Source: Lumbricus rubellus (Eukaryota; Annelida; Clitellata; Crassiclitellata; Lumbricidae). Taken from it: a stretch of 64,000 bases of DNA. Of the stretch, positions 43,101 through 54,188 are shown piece by piece (the stretch's first letter is position 1; the number at the start of each line of letters is the position of its first letter). The DNA is taken from contig OX243822.1 of NCBI GenBank assembly GCA_945859605.1, positions 6,616,400-6,680,399 of the forward strand, given 5' to 3'. Below the pieces are notes generated by a model. It searched no databases and was not told the origin of the DNA. It saw only the letters and a program-made list of their open reading frames with translations. A program made the position numbers and the translations under genes.

Positions 43101-44562
43101 ATCAAACTCAATATGTTGCAAAAATCACTGTAATACTGGTTTTGTGTGTCATACCATATATATGTTTATCCCAGTGGTCAGTTAAATAATTAATTTTAAA
43201 AAAAGTTAGTTTTGGAATTTTTCTCCCGATCAACTTTCTTATAGCTGAATTTTAATAAATGATTGATGAGTTGTCCAATTGATTGGTTGTTCTGATTGAC
43301 GTATTGATTGTGTTTTGTGTGTGTAGCTTTTCTGTTTGATTGGAGAGGCATTTGAAGAATTCTCGGAGGATGTCTGTGGCGCCGTCGTCAACATCCGAAA
43401 CAAATGCGACAAGATCGGTCTGTGGACGCGAGACTGCAGCCGGATGGACGCCAACATGGCCATCGGGTAACCACCTCTCCAAGGCCGTAGCCAGGATTCT
43501 ATTTCGGGGGATGTTCCTTCGGGGAAAATTTCTGACGACCTTTTTTAATTAAGTCGTCTCAAAATTTCTGACGACTTTTTTCAGTAGACTTTCTTACCAT
43601 TTTTTGCCTAATTTCATGCTTTTTCTGTAATATGCTAGTAAATGCGTTAGATTATTATTTGCATTTTTCATTTCGGGGTGTTTTCATGGTTTTATTTCAT
43701 GGTTTTTGCATCATGTGCTAGTAAATGCGTTATATTATTTTTTACATTTTCCATATCGGGGGTGTTCAAACACCCCTAGCTACGGCCTTGCTTGCAGTGA
43801 CAGACGGACGGTTTTGTATTTGTAGTAAGCTTCTGAAGTCACGCTTGAATCTCGGACGTGAAGCTACTCTGGAATACCAGGTACGTTCTCAGTTTCAACG
43901 ACAGATATGCTTGGCACTTTCGCCGTTTATATTTGTTAAGCGTCATATTTGCTAGCTAAAATTTATTAGCGTATGGTTTACTGTATGGATCTGAAGAAAA
44001 ATTAATTTTAATTACATAATCAAATGCCATCTGATGACAATATTTAGGTTAATACAGAGTTTGAATAGGCTAATGTGAATGTCATAATTAGAATTTTTTT
44101 ACATACATTCTATCAGAAGCTCGGAACATCCTCTGTGTACGTAACATATGGACAGCCCCCAGACGAGGTCTAAAGTGCCTCCAAGTGGAGATTTTGAACA
44201 GGTACTCAATCCTGATCATTTGCCTGCATTGGTCCCTCCCTATGGAATGGGCTTCCCCCATCAGTTCGCTCTGCCGTCCTCTCTGCTAGTGTATCCTCGT
44301 CTTTCTCTCGTCTAAAAACTTGCCTGTTTTCTAGGGGCTGAACGCACTGGGAGCACTTCTGAAAGGCTCTTGCTGCGAGAAGCGCTTTATAAATGGTCAG
44401 ATACAATACAGATGCAATACAATATAATTTTAAATCAACTGATTGATTAATGTTCCATTACGTTCCGCAAGTTTTAAAATCGTGCTCGTGATTTTCTTGC
44501 AGTCGCACAAAGAGAGCAGTTCAAAGTCGAGTTCGATGCAGCGGTCTTCCTACGTCATTTAG
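40107..44562 (+). CDS. EIF4E: Eukaryotic translation initiation factor 4E (cap-binding)
   Basis: Seven coding exons, GT-AG, phases consistent: 40107-40115 (tentative, MSE), 41292-41485, 42166-42229, 42666-42770, 43327-43466, 43826-43880, 44503-44562. The product is 208 aa, close to human EIF4E at 217. It binds the m7G cap and recruits eIF4G. HPLQYNWSLWYF opens the conserved core. W50 and W96 with E97 (PMWEDE) correspond to the cap-sandwiching Trp and the guanine-binding Glu, W67 (TVEDFWA) to the eIF4G-contact Trp, and R148/K153 to the phosphate-contact residues. The Ser-rich C-terminus KSSSMQRSSYVI lies where the Mnk-phosphorylated Ser is found. Class I by its paired Trp. The first exon is short and chosen only because phase and a GTAGGT donor fit. 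Intron 4 is almost all MITE; intron 5 holds a LINE scrap. Confidence 0.93.
41518..41586. repeat. Short hairpin repeat, copy 1 (EIF4E intron 2)
   Basis: AACCCTTTACCGACCA pairs imperfectly with TGGTCAGTTTATGGTTAA around GTATTAAATGGTATGGGA. Second copy at 47450-47518. Confidence 0.7.
43480..43790. mobile_element. MITE, CAAGGCCGTAGC ends (EIF4E intron 4)
   Basis: Inverted ends CAAGGCCGTAGCCAGG and GCTACGGCCTTG. The interior repeats TGCTAGTAAATGCGTTA twice and TTTCTGACGACTTTTTT twice. It starts 14 bp after the exon donor and stops 35 bp before the next exon. No clean target duplication was found. Confidence 0.8.
44195..44410 (+). pseudogene. LINE ORF2 C-terminus and tail (EIF4E intron 5)
   Basis: PSLWNGLPPSVRSAVLSA then SSSFSRLKTCLFSRG and stop is the standard L2/CR1-like C-terminus. 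It ends AAGCGCTTTATAAATGG. 5'-truncated and in gene sense. Confidence 0.8.
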
Positions 44563-47500
44563 CCATCCGTCCACCGTCACCGATCACTGTACATTAGCCA
44601 TCAGACCATCATCGACCTCTTAGCCACAAGTGATGAAACTTTGCTTTTGACGTTTAAATATATGTTCAACGGAAAACGAATCTTAACGGAAATCGTTTTT
44701 AATTTGTTTTTTATTCGACGCTGATACGTTTTTGAAAAACAGTTTCAGTTTTCTTTTTTCGCTGCAATTATGTTTCGATTTTGGGAAAACATTTAGTATT
44801 CAGCACACGAGATGTGTGCGTGTTGGTGGTTATAGGTTCGTTTGAATCATTTACGAAAGGACTTTCGTCGCATATCGTCGGTGGCCAAACTTGCAATTAG
44901 AAGTTTTCCGTTTCTGCTGTTTCATCAGTCGTTTCAGCAATTGTTTCGGTGATCATTTTTCTGCTGTTTCAGTTGTCCGGCTCTGAGTCAGTTTCCAGCG
45001 AGTTTTGGTTTGGCAAAATTTCTTGTGGCCGTTGACAATCTGATTTGTTTTGTAGAAAATGTTTTCAAAGTTACCTGTTCTGATGCATTTTGAAACGTTT
45101 CATACCAGGACATGCCTTCGGCAGAGTACAAACTGCACCTAAATGTTTTGTGTGTTACAAGTTTTGTTTTTGTGTTTACAAGTTTTGTCTTTGTGTACGT
45201 GTGTCACAGTTTTGGGTTGTTTATGTTAGTGAATGTGTGTGAACATGCCTTATGAATGGTATGCAAGCAAGGAGCCTCTAAAAGAGTCCGCATTGTATGT
45301 TGCGACTAAGTATAATCATCTCTTGAACCTTTAAATGTGACTTCATTTGGAAGTTTTATTATGCATTGCAGTGAGGTTAGGTTGGTGCAAGGTCATAGGT
45401 AAACTAGAACTCTTCCAAGACTCTAGTGGAACTTACAGATGCTGCTTTTTCCATGCCCTAAGGTCCTGGACATGGCCAGGTTTTCATTTGCCGGTTGCCT
45501 CCCAGCTCATGCTGGTACCAAATCCTACTGATGGGGTACATGCACAAAAAACCTGACCACAGCTTTAAAAAGAAAGTCTTGTAAGCATGCATATTGCATA
45601 AACCCACAGCTGTTGGATAGTGGAATTCGATCTATGGTTCATGATTTGCGTTGAGTAATATTATATGAGTTTGATATCCAGTTGAGTTTTTAGACGTTTG
45701 CATTGTGAGCATAATTGGGTTGGTAATTGTATCGCTTTTTGTTTTGTTAATTTTTTTATGCTTTTGTAAGATTTTATTTAATCTGTTGGAATGTTATGCT
45801 GAGTCATTGGGGAACAGGGTATAGCACCTTCCGATATGTGGGGGCAAAGTGGTAGTGCCACGGCTGGAGACTGTTCTTTTGAGGATTTGGTTCTTAATAA
45901 ATTGTTGGTTTTTTGTAAGATTGTCTGTGGTGTCTGCAATTTATTCTTACGCTCCACAAACACCGTTACTGTGCCTTCCATGGCGGGGCTAAGTGTCCAG
46001 AAAAAGTGATGCACAGATAAACTGCAATGATTGGCGTACAGTTAAAATCGTTGGTGGTATTTATTTGTAGTTTAGGTTCTAATTTGTGTACCATAATTCT
46101 TATTTTAACGTGAAAATACCTAAGAATTCTTGACTGAAACGTGCAGCTTGTCTCCCTCTTTGGTTTGTAGGGTTATTGAAAATGCTTCCTTAGCATAGTG
46201 ATGCGATTTTGAAATGATATCTATAATTCGTGAACTATGCAAATTATCAATAGTGACTAAGTATGGAAAGAAACTTTATGTTTGATTTTGTGGTTGTCTT
46301 GCTCAAGCTATTTGAGCACTGTGGTTTCTTTTAACGTGGCCTAGGTGAGTTTGTACATGCTGCTGGCTGAATACGTGAACATTGTGTACTGTGAGTGCCA
46401 ACTTGCAGCTTTTTCAAGCAATCCAAAATGTCTCTTGTTGACGTCGGTCATGTAGACATGTGTTCAGTACTTGTGTCAATTACACAGGGGGGGCTCATAT
46501 GAAAGGTGTTGATACATAATTATGTACGTAAAATATGTACTTAATGCATCTATATACATAATAAACTTTGAAGTATGTTTTTATACATACATATATGATA
46601 ATGCATAGGCCTATATACTTTTATGTACATAAATTCTTATATATTCATATACACACAGACATGTAAACGTACATAAATGCATGTATATGCATAATAAACT
46701 TATGTATGCCCATTAGGAGAAGCTACCCGGTATATTCCCTAGAAGGATGTGAGTTGCCCATTAGTTTCTTCTGGTTCTTAACACCAGCTGCAGTTTTTCA
46801 TGGTGTTCAGAAAATGATTGGGCGACATATGTGCAGCCAAGTCTCTGCATGCAGAGGTATGCTGAATTTTATACTTAGATTACTTGTTATAATTAAATAA
46901 TTAATTATTTAGTCTGAGCTTTAAGTTCTTACCTTTTCTGCCATGCTGATCCAGAGTGCTTTTTTAGAGAGATTTCTACTGGTGCTACATAAATGTTCTG
47001 TTCAATTTACAGTTGCTGACACTAGAGGACTCTGCAGTTTGTGTTTTTGCATCAGCTTTTTGTCGTCATTCTTTTGTTACATGTACATGTTTTGCTGTTG
47101 GTGGCATTTTATGTGGTTCGCTTTACCAGGGTTTGGTTTTTTGCGGGTAATGGTTAGAGCGCTTCTCCCTGTTTGGTTCGGACACTAAGGTGCACATTGT
47201 CATGTTTTATAATACCTGCCTCCAGATTTTTCTCCTCCCAAACTGCAAGTCGTACCCTTCTATCGCATACTCAAGTTCAGGCTTTACCCCAATTTGCAGC
47301 TGTTACGGAGAAAAAAAAATTCCTCGCTATGCCCCTGGTCGTTGTTATGTCTGGTCATTTGTATTACAGTTTAATAAAATTAATTACTTGTTCCTTTAAG
47401 TTGATCATGTTTTTGTGATAGAAGCAATGATAGTGGAGCAATCTTGTGTTAACCCTTTACCACCCACCGTGTAGTAAATGGTATGGGATAGCCTACACCT

Positions 47501-48140
47501 TGGTGGGTAAACGGTTAAACAGGTTCTAATGACCTTTTGAGTTTCTAAGTGTGTCCTGCATTGGCAGTAGCATAATTGTTTTATTTGCAAAAATGATAGG
47601 TCCTTAATTTCTCATTTTTTGCTGATTGAAAAGTCGATTTTATCTGCGGTTCATGTGGTAATTCAACCATTTATGTTAAGGGTTAATATCGACTGCAGAT
47701 TTCCCTCGCTATTCAAAACATCTATGTGATGTGATGCTGTTGCGCTTTTCAGTCATTCTGTCTACGCTTTTGCTTTGCTTTTTATCTTGGACGATGTGCG
47801 TGAGGCTTATTATTAAACGTAAAGAAAGGACCATTAAGTGAAGGCGAACATTATTTTTGTGGGCTTGTGAGAATATGAGCCGCGTCAGTTTGAGACGCTC
47901 GTAAAAGCGGGCAAAGCATTTCGAGTATGATTTGAGTTTTTGCCTCTTTTTCGAGGCGTGTGTTTTGCAGATAATTATGTTCGCCGGAGATCTCATTTGT
48001 GTTGGGCAGTCTTCCTGTCGGATTAGTTTCATGGAGTAATTGCTTGTTGCAAGCAGTTTAAGTAATTGTTTGTTAGGTCAAGAGTTTCAAGAAAACTTTA
48101 AACGGTGTTTGTTGTTGATTGAATCATTTATATAAACTGT
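44563..48140. other. EIF4E 3' region and intergenic sequence
   Basis: Probably includes a long EIF4E 3' UTR: TTAATAAATTG near 45896 and ATAATAAACT near 46690 contain poly(A)-signal-like words, but the true end is not determinable. TATGTACATA-type AT repeats lie at 46515-46690. No second gene is seen. Confidence 0.4.
47450..47518. repeat. Short hairpin repeat, copy 2
   Basis: TTAACCCTTTACCACCCACC pairs with GGTGGGTAAACGGTTAA around GTAGTAAATGGTATGGGATA; same family as 41518-41586. Confidence 0.75.
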
Positions 48141-48149
48141 GAAATCTTC

Positions 48150-48395
48150 CTGTTCTGTACCTTTCTATGCAAGTTCATTCATCCAATTTCACCTTATCCC
48201 ACTCTCTCCTTCGTTTTGCTTTAACCCTCCTTCATCATTCGGTTCAATAACTGCATTTATTACATCTGCCAATCAGAATTTGTTTCGTAAATCTCTCAAG
48301 TCTACTTTTGCCATGGCTGGTCTGGGAGCGCTCCCAATTAGCTTTTTTGAAGGGGCACGATACAAGTCCATAGAATAAATGAATAACATCATTTT
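48150..48395 (+). pseudogene. LINE ORF2 C-terminal scrap
   Basis: FRKSLKSTFAMAGLGALPIS aligns with FHKLLKTVFFASSRPGAPLS of the LINE at 28806, ending in AATAAATGAATAA. An inverted tail of the same kind (TTTATATAGCACCGCTCAAG) follows at 48490-48530. Confidence 0.6.
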
Positions 48396-48942
48396 CAGTC
48401 TTCCTCATGTCTTCTTTCCCTCCAGTATTCCAGCAGCTATACTTCTTGCATACATAAATTATTTTAAAATACATACAATCAGAGACAAATTTATATAGCA
48501 CCGCTCAAGATCTCTACTAAGAGGTGGTCACATACAGTATTATGTACATGACACAGCAAGTATGCAGTGCTCCTATTGTCCGAAACAGCACTCGGTCCAT
48601 AGGCCTAGTTGACAGATCATAGATGCTAGGTATCCCATCATATCCAATGCTTGCTCTCATCTACGTTATTTTCTTGGCCATGTCATGTCAGCTTTCAGTA
48701 AACATTGCACCGTGTGACCTAGTTTCAGTTTAACGACACTGGTAACGGCAATCATTAGCGTCACCCTCTTCCTTTAATCGTAAGCAACTAGAACTAGTAC
48801 TTTTTGTTAGATACCATGTCCACTTATAATAATTCGTCGGTCATCTGACTAACATCGCCGCTTAAGGCTGCTAAATAAAATTGATAGAGGCAACAACAGG
48901 AAACGCCTGAAGACTATAGGCTACTATTCGTTAGCGGCAGTG

Positions 48943-49000
48943 CTAACTAGGGTCGGGAGCGCTACTGAATCTGTGAGCGGCGCTATATAAATGTTCAATT
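48943..49000 (+). repeat. LINE/SINE 3' tail upstream of CEP20
   Basis: GGGAGCGCTACTGAATCTGT then GAGCGGCGCTATATAAATG, about 190 bp before the CEP20 start codon. Confidence 0.65.
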
Positions 49001-49149
49001 ACAATTACAATAATTGTACAACCCATTATTTTAATATGTTTTATGCAAATTATTTTATTGTGATTTGTTACATCATTTGTAGCAGATTAAGCAGAGTCCT
49101 CTTTTATTTGTGCAGTATTGAATAACATAGCGCTAAATAAATCGCTGTT

Positions 49150-49193
49150 GCTACGGCCGCGAAATTATGGCGATAGTTTAAAGATGGCGGCGT
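49150..49193 (+). promoter_or_regulatory. CEP20 start region: YY1-type motif over the ATG
   Basis: AAGATGGCGGC (49181-49191) matches the YY1 motif that commonly overlaps start codons of TATA-less housekeeping genes. GTTGCTACGG at 49147-49156 resembles one half of an RFX X-box. Confidence 0.5.
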
Positions 49194-52100
49194 CGGTGGA
49201 AGAATTGAAAAAAGGTATTTAATTGGGAATTTTTGCACATAACATTGAATGGCTAAAGTTTAGTATTATTTAAAAATTGGATGACAGTGATTTAGATAAT
49301 GTGGTTTATGTTGACGGGTTCGGGCATTCCATAGTATTATTTGTAAATTTATTGATTTCGCTAATACAAGCTGTATATTATTCTGTGACTAAATCGATCG
49401 ATTTCGCCTTATTTTGTGTTAATATTTTGTTTGACGGCCTTTTTAAATTAGATTTTCTGTTGTAGTGGTTAAGGAGACGTTGGAGGAGCGGGGCGTGTTG
49501 GGGCAGATTCGAGCGAGGGTGAGGGCGGAAGTGTTCAGTGCCCTACAGGACCCGACAGAAGACCGACCGGAACTCTCGAGCGAGAACTTCATCATAAACG
49601 AATTAATTCGCGAATATCTGGAATTTAACAAATATAAATACACGCAGTCTGTTTTACACGCAGGTAAATCGGCTTAGTTATAGTAAGCGGGTCCCTATGT
49701 GTTGGTTAGGGTATGGTTAGGCATCTTGAGAGTCGGTTAGGGTCAGGTTAGGCATCGTGAGGGTAGGTTAGGGTCAGGTTAGGCATCGTGAGGGTCGGTT
49801 AGGGTTAGGGTTAAGGATAGGGTTAGTGCAGTCATTCATTAACATAGGGACCCGCTTACTATAACTATGCCGGCAAATCAATACTTAGTCTAAATATATA
49901 ACAATTATGATTCTCAATCTAAAACTTCATTATCTTCCGAAAATTGATATTGTACATTGTACAACGCTGCTCTATTAAGTAATGATTAAAGCGGTTTGAG
50001 TGAACAGTGGGAACGCAAGCAAAGAATTTTTCACAGTGCAAGCGCCGTTCCCACATGTACCCAACCACTTGAAGGTTCTTTGTTGTTGAAAGTGGGATGG
50101 ATTATCTTGAAAAATGTTGTGAGCTGACTTATTAACGCAAGATCCTAAACCTGGCATTTGTTACTAATTGATCATGCTTAGTATTTATTTGTGCTTAATT
50201 TTTTTTGTCTTACAGAAACCGGTCAACCGCGACAACCACTCGAACGGGATTTCCTCCGAGAAGAACTGAACATCGTAGAGGATCGGTCTTCAGCGTCTGT
50301 GTTAGTTGTTGGATGTTATTCGTTATTAATTCGTTCGTTACGAGGATTTATATAGCACCTTTTCAATGTTACTACTCATGAGCACTCCCGATCAAACTTC
50401 AGCTAAAGAGAGCAGTTTGAAGATTGAGACTATTATAGAACGTGTCAGAGGAGACTTTTGGCAGCAGGCGGAAGTGTGGAGGTAGGAACCTTGGACATTC
50501 CGGATTACCAGGACATCAACAGAGAAAGCGCTTCACTGCCTGGTAGAATTACGCACAAAGGGGACAAGAAGTTTTCCCTGTTCCGAGGAGTGAAGGAAAT
50601 ACTGGGTCTGGATAATCTTAATTAATTAATTGGCTATTTTGTGGCTGTTATTTATTAGCCAGTTTTTAGCTGTTACTCACTGGCTAATCATTTACTGTTA
50701 TTCATTTGCGATGTGTTGGGTTTTGGTCATTGGATCCTATGTCTTAGAAATTTTATGATGTCATTACCTAGCACTAGTTTTAAGAATCTTCACTTTCTGC
50801 CAAAGACCCTGTATGTTGTATTTAGGTAAGAGGTTTAGGAATGTCTTGTTTGTCTCCACGACAGTGGTCCATATGATCCTAGGTTTAGCCTTCTTTGTTC
50901 ATGGTTGGGCTTTGAGCGCCTCTGAGTAGTTTCTTGAAGGGGCGCTATATAAATGCTCTGAATGAATGAATAACCATAATAAATTTAATGTGTTATTCTT
51001 TGGGTCACTCCACCAAATCATGGATCACTTCAAAATGTTAAGACTCTTAATTAAGGCACTACATAATACTGTCTTGCAGTACCATCTTTCAGTTACTTAG
51101 TACATGGGATGTATAATTGAGCCCCTGGGTGGAAAAAGGCACTAAGTGCAAAAAAGTCATTTCTCAGAAAATCGCTTTGAAAGTTGACCAAATTTTTTTT
51201 GCAGATATACCACGGAGTGAGCTAAAAGAATGTATAGAAGCCATTGAACTTCTATTTTATGCAAAACCTCGCAATGTTTTAGTGTTAAACATAAAAATCA
51301 ACAGAAATCAGTTGTTACTGTCACAACTTTATTCTTTGAACATCAAATAACAATACAACTTACTGCAAATATTGCATAAAGTTATCATGTAACAATTGAG
51401 ACATTACAGAGTCAGTATAACATATCAAAAGGCAATGTACTGTTAATATTGCAAAATGCTATCATGTTAGAAATAAACATAACAGAGTCGTGTTATTCTC
51501 ACGTAATGATATCAATATCAATGTCATCATTCTCTACCTAGTAATCCAAATGAGATTCATCAGAGTCGTCCGAAAGTAATGTACTAGAAGTAGTTTCAAT
51601 CTTATTCAAGAAATGTAAACATATAAGATTTATTCGCAGGTGACACATGAAGATGAGCATTAAAAATGAAATACCACAGAAGTTTCTTGTAAAACTGATC
51701 ATTCACAGGTAAACGTGGCAGAGGTAAATTTTGAGCATAGTCAAATTCAACAACCAATGTACCCCTATCACCAGATTTATCAAGCACAGTGTTCTTGAAA
51801 CGTTTGTATGCTTCAAATTTTCGTTTGTGTATTTCCACCTCAATGCGCCGAGTTGAAACGCTAGACATCAGTCCGGAGAGATAAAGATTCTGCTTGTCAT
51901 AGGAACCAATCTGATAAAAGTTCTCAAATAACCCGCGTTGATCTCCTTCTTCGATCGATCTATTGAAAGCATTGTCTTTTGCAGCAGTTATCGACTGGTG
52001 TGAACGTTTGTGCCGGAACGAGCTCCTGTGATCGAGTGCGATATGCAAGGCCCTGATAATCAAAACCATAACACAAAACCACAACGTTACAATGAGCATA

Positions 52101-53168
52101 AGAAATATTTCACAAATATCTGCTAAATGTTAAGAATACTGTTGGTTCATAGATAGGGCTTGTGCTAGGGTTAAGCAGGGGTTTATATGGAACTGAAAGT
52201 TCAGCAGGCTCATAAGATTTTCCATCTTTAGGCTACAGATCAACCTCTGCTATTTCACATGGCACAGACGGTCTTGTGTCTACAATGAGCATAAGAAATG
52301 CTAAGAATAGTTGGTTCATAGATAAAGGTAGCTTGTGCTAGTGTTAAGCAGGGGTTTATATCGAACTGAAAGTTCAGCAGGTCAGCTTAGCTCATAAGAT
52401 TTTCCATCTTTACAGACCAACCTCTGCTATTTCACATGGTACAGATTGTCTTGTGTCTACCTTTGCTCTGCGTCGTTTGCGTAAATTGTCCTTCCATAGC
52501 TCCGGGTGACTTGTCCGGATGCGTCCACGTTCCCCAGCATGAGTTTTCTTTGCGTCCGTAGTTTCACAATCATCCGTCTCGGTTTCTTAGTAGATTTCAG
52601 TCTCTTCTCCGGAATCGGATAAATCTTGTCGATTCAACGAAGCCGCCATACTTGAGAAATTAGCTATGTAATTTTCCGGCCTTCACGGAAACACATACGG
52701 TATGGCCAGGATCCGTTACTTTAAGTTAGGTTTGAGCGTTATTCGATAGAACAATGATTGCGCTACACGTCTGTAATGGTGGACTCAAAAACGAACTAAT
52801 GGCACTTAGTGCCTTTTTCCACCCAGGGGCTCAATTGTTGAGTGGTATGTACTGTGCGTAGTGTCTGAAGGTGGGTTGCAGGTTTGAATCTACCTCAAGC
52901 CACTGCATAGCGACCTTGGACAAGTAACTTACCCTGTGAGAAAGGCAACTGGAAACCACCTCACTCATCTCATTTCCAGGTGGCATAAAAGACAATGGAC
53001 CTGTCTGAAATAGGTCCATCATCATTAGTTTTTACAAGTGCATCTTTCCTTTACATTGGCATTGTGCATTGAAACATGGTTGTGATTTCTTTCAGCCCGC
53101 TTCTATACAGCATCGTCGGTCATTTTCTCAACAAAGGTCAGGCGACCCAGTCCGGGGCAAAGTCGTAG
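49184..53168 (+). CDS. CEP20: Centrosomal protein 20 (FOPNL/FOR20), LisH protein
   Basis: Four coding exons with GT-AG borders and matching phases: 49184-49214, 49466-49663, 50216-50300, 53096-53168; 128 aa. CEP20 acts at centriolar satellites and basal bodies in ciliogenesis. Exon 2 gives KETLEERGVLGQIRARVRAE and the LisH segment NFIINELIREYLEFNKYKYT, nearly identical to vertebrate CEP20, followed by PLERDFLREELNI and PLLYSIVGHFL. The human protein is 174 aa. Here a TAG follows soon after the last conserved block, so the C-terminus is shorter; an alternative downstream exon cannot be excluded. Donors are GTATTT, GTAAAT and GTTAGT. A MITE starts 12 bp after the exon 2 donor, and intron 3 carries LINE tails, a 1.7-kb transposon and a SINE. 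Confidence 0.92.
49676..49866. mobile_element. MITE family J with telomere-like core (CEP20 intron 2)
   Basis: 25-bp inverted ends start AGTTATAGTAAGCGGGTCCC; flanking T/A extends the symmetry. The core is GGTTAGGGTCAGGTTAGGC and GTGAGGGTCGGTTAGGG words, ending AGTGCAGTCATTC as in family G. Confidence 0.85.
50346..50397 (-). repeat. Inverted LINE/SINE 3' tail
   Basis: TTTATATAGCACCTTTTCAA and TACTCATGAGCACTCCCG are the inverse of the common tail. Confidence 0.6.
50428..50625 (+). other. Orphan ORF in CEP20 intron 3 (unrecognised)
   Basis: A frame open from 50428 to a TAA at about 50623 reads GSVEVGTLDIPDYQDINRES, then SLPGRITHKGDKKFSLFRG and VKEILGLDN. Composition is protein-like, and GGCAGCAG at 50460-50467 could be a splice acceptor. 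It does not match known CEP20 sequence as I recall it, nor any LINE motif I recognise. It could be an alternative terminal exon, an exon of a nested gene, or captured sequence next to retroelement tails. Not called as a gene. Confidence 0.3.
50917..50972 (+). repeat. LINE/SINE 3' tail with (GAAT)n
   Basis: GAGCGCCTCTGAGTAGTTTC, GGGGCGCTATATAAATGC, then GAATGAATGAATAA. Confidence 0.75.
51119..52832 (-). mobile_element. 1.7-kb DNA transposon in CEP20 intron 3
   Basis: Inverted ends start GAGCCCCTGGGTGGAAAAAG and continue GCACTTAGTGC. AATT flanks both sides (51115-51118, 52833-52836), a 4-bp duplication. The minus strand has remnants of a coding sequence. A 170-bp internal direct duplication lies at about 52143-52460 (GGTTCATAGATA at 52143 and 52313). 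The superfamily is not assigned. Confidence 0.8.
51602..52099 (-). pseudogene. Transposon ORF remnant, C-terminal part
   Basis: 165-codon ORF with VVEFDYAQNLPLPRLPVNDQ then FYKKLLWYFIFNAH, a motif I associate with an abundant group of uncharacterised invertebrate transposon proteins (FDxQxxLPxPxL..FYKRxLW..N..H). An upstream block on the same strand (about 52660-52430) starts MAASLNRQDLSDSGEETEIY, is broken by a TAA, and continues HPELWKDNLRKRRRAK, a typical N-terminal basic block. Broken, and truncated at the C-terminus. Confidence 0.65.
52848..53030 (+). repeat. tRNA-derived SINE (CEP20 intron 3)
   Basis: Box B GGTTTGAATCT at 52881-52891, then GACCTTGGACAAGTAACTTA and a 3' GGTGGCATAAAAGACAATGG. 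It ends 65 bp before CEP20 exon 4. Confidence 0.6.
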
Positions 53169-53654
53169 TAGAGGGGGCTACAGAATGAAGCTGGTCGACA
53201 TTCCTGTTATGGTAAACCTAAATTGTTATTTGATCTAACTATATTCTAAAGTATGACTTTTAATTGTAATATCCAGAACCAACCCCAATCAGAGATGCCT
53301 TTATCGTAATGCAATTGCAATTGGCAGTGTACAGTTGGTGTACTCATTGTAGCTGAGTTTAATGTGGGAATAGGTGGTGCTGAAATCTCTATCTAATAGT
53401 GGCGCTTAATCAATAAATGCCTGATAGAATCTATAACGATATCACAAATCCAGTGTGAGAATGTGCAAAATCATATTTCTTAGCATTTCGTAAATTTACA
53501 AAGAACTACACAGATCTACTCAATGTTACGTACGAACACAACAATAGTCAATGTAATTACGCCAAAGCAAAGTAACACACTGCTTTACACGACACTGCAT
53601 AACATTGCATAACATTTTTTAGTTAACATTTCACATGATTGCATCCGAGTTTAG

Positions 53655-54030
53655 GACAGTTAATGTTAGCACATGTTAAAGTTAATGTTAATTCACGTTT
53701 AAGTTAATGTTAACACATGTTAAAGTTAATGGTAACACATGTTAAAGTTAATGTTAACACATGTTAATGTTAACACATGTTAAAGTTAATGTTAACATAT
53801 GTTAAAGTTAATGTTAACACATGCTAAAGTTAATGTTAACACATGTTAAAGTTAATGTTAACACATGTTAAAGTTAATGTTAACATATGTTAAAGTTAAT
53901 GTTAACACATGTTAAAGTTAATGTTAACACATGTTAAAGTCAATGTTAACAAACATTACAGTTAATGTTAACGCACGTTAAAGTCAATGTTAACAAACAT
54001 TACAGTTAATGTTAACGCACGTTAAAGTCT
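53655..54030. repeat. 22-bp minisatellite GTTAATGTTAACACATGTTAAA
   Basis: About 16 units with the palindromic core GTTAAC; the rightmost units vary to AACAAACATTACAG and AACGCACG. Confidence 0.92.
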
Positions 54031-54050
54031 TGTCCTTTGTTTATGTTTGT

Positions 54051-54188
54051 AGACGATGCAAGCCGAAGAATTTCTTCAACTTTTGCGACAAGATGCATAC
54101 TGGGACAAATATTTAGTATTTCTAAAAATAATTTATGTAGCTCATGTAATGCCGCTCGGATTTACTGGTCGTGACATAGGTGACTGAG
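54051..54188 (+). other. Possible exon downstream of CEP20 (unrecognised)
   Basis: After TTTATGTTTGTAG a frame reads TMQAEEFLQLLRQDAYWDKY and stops at about 54186. A short open segment ending ATG-GTAAAC (53183-53211) could splice to it in frame. It may be a spliced CEP20 3' UTR or part of another transcript. No family recognised. Confidence 0.25.

Noticed and set aside
49720..49840. Interstitial telomere (TTAGGG)n
   Set aside because: Units are irregular and lie inside inverted MITE ends, so this is a MITE core and not telomeric fusion DNA.
53655..54030. Possible CRISPR-like or origin repeat array
   Set aside because: Contiguous 22-bp minisatellite without unique spacers, in a eukaryotic genome.
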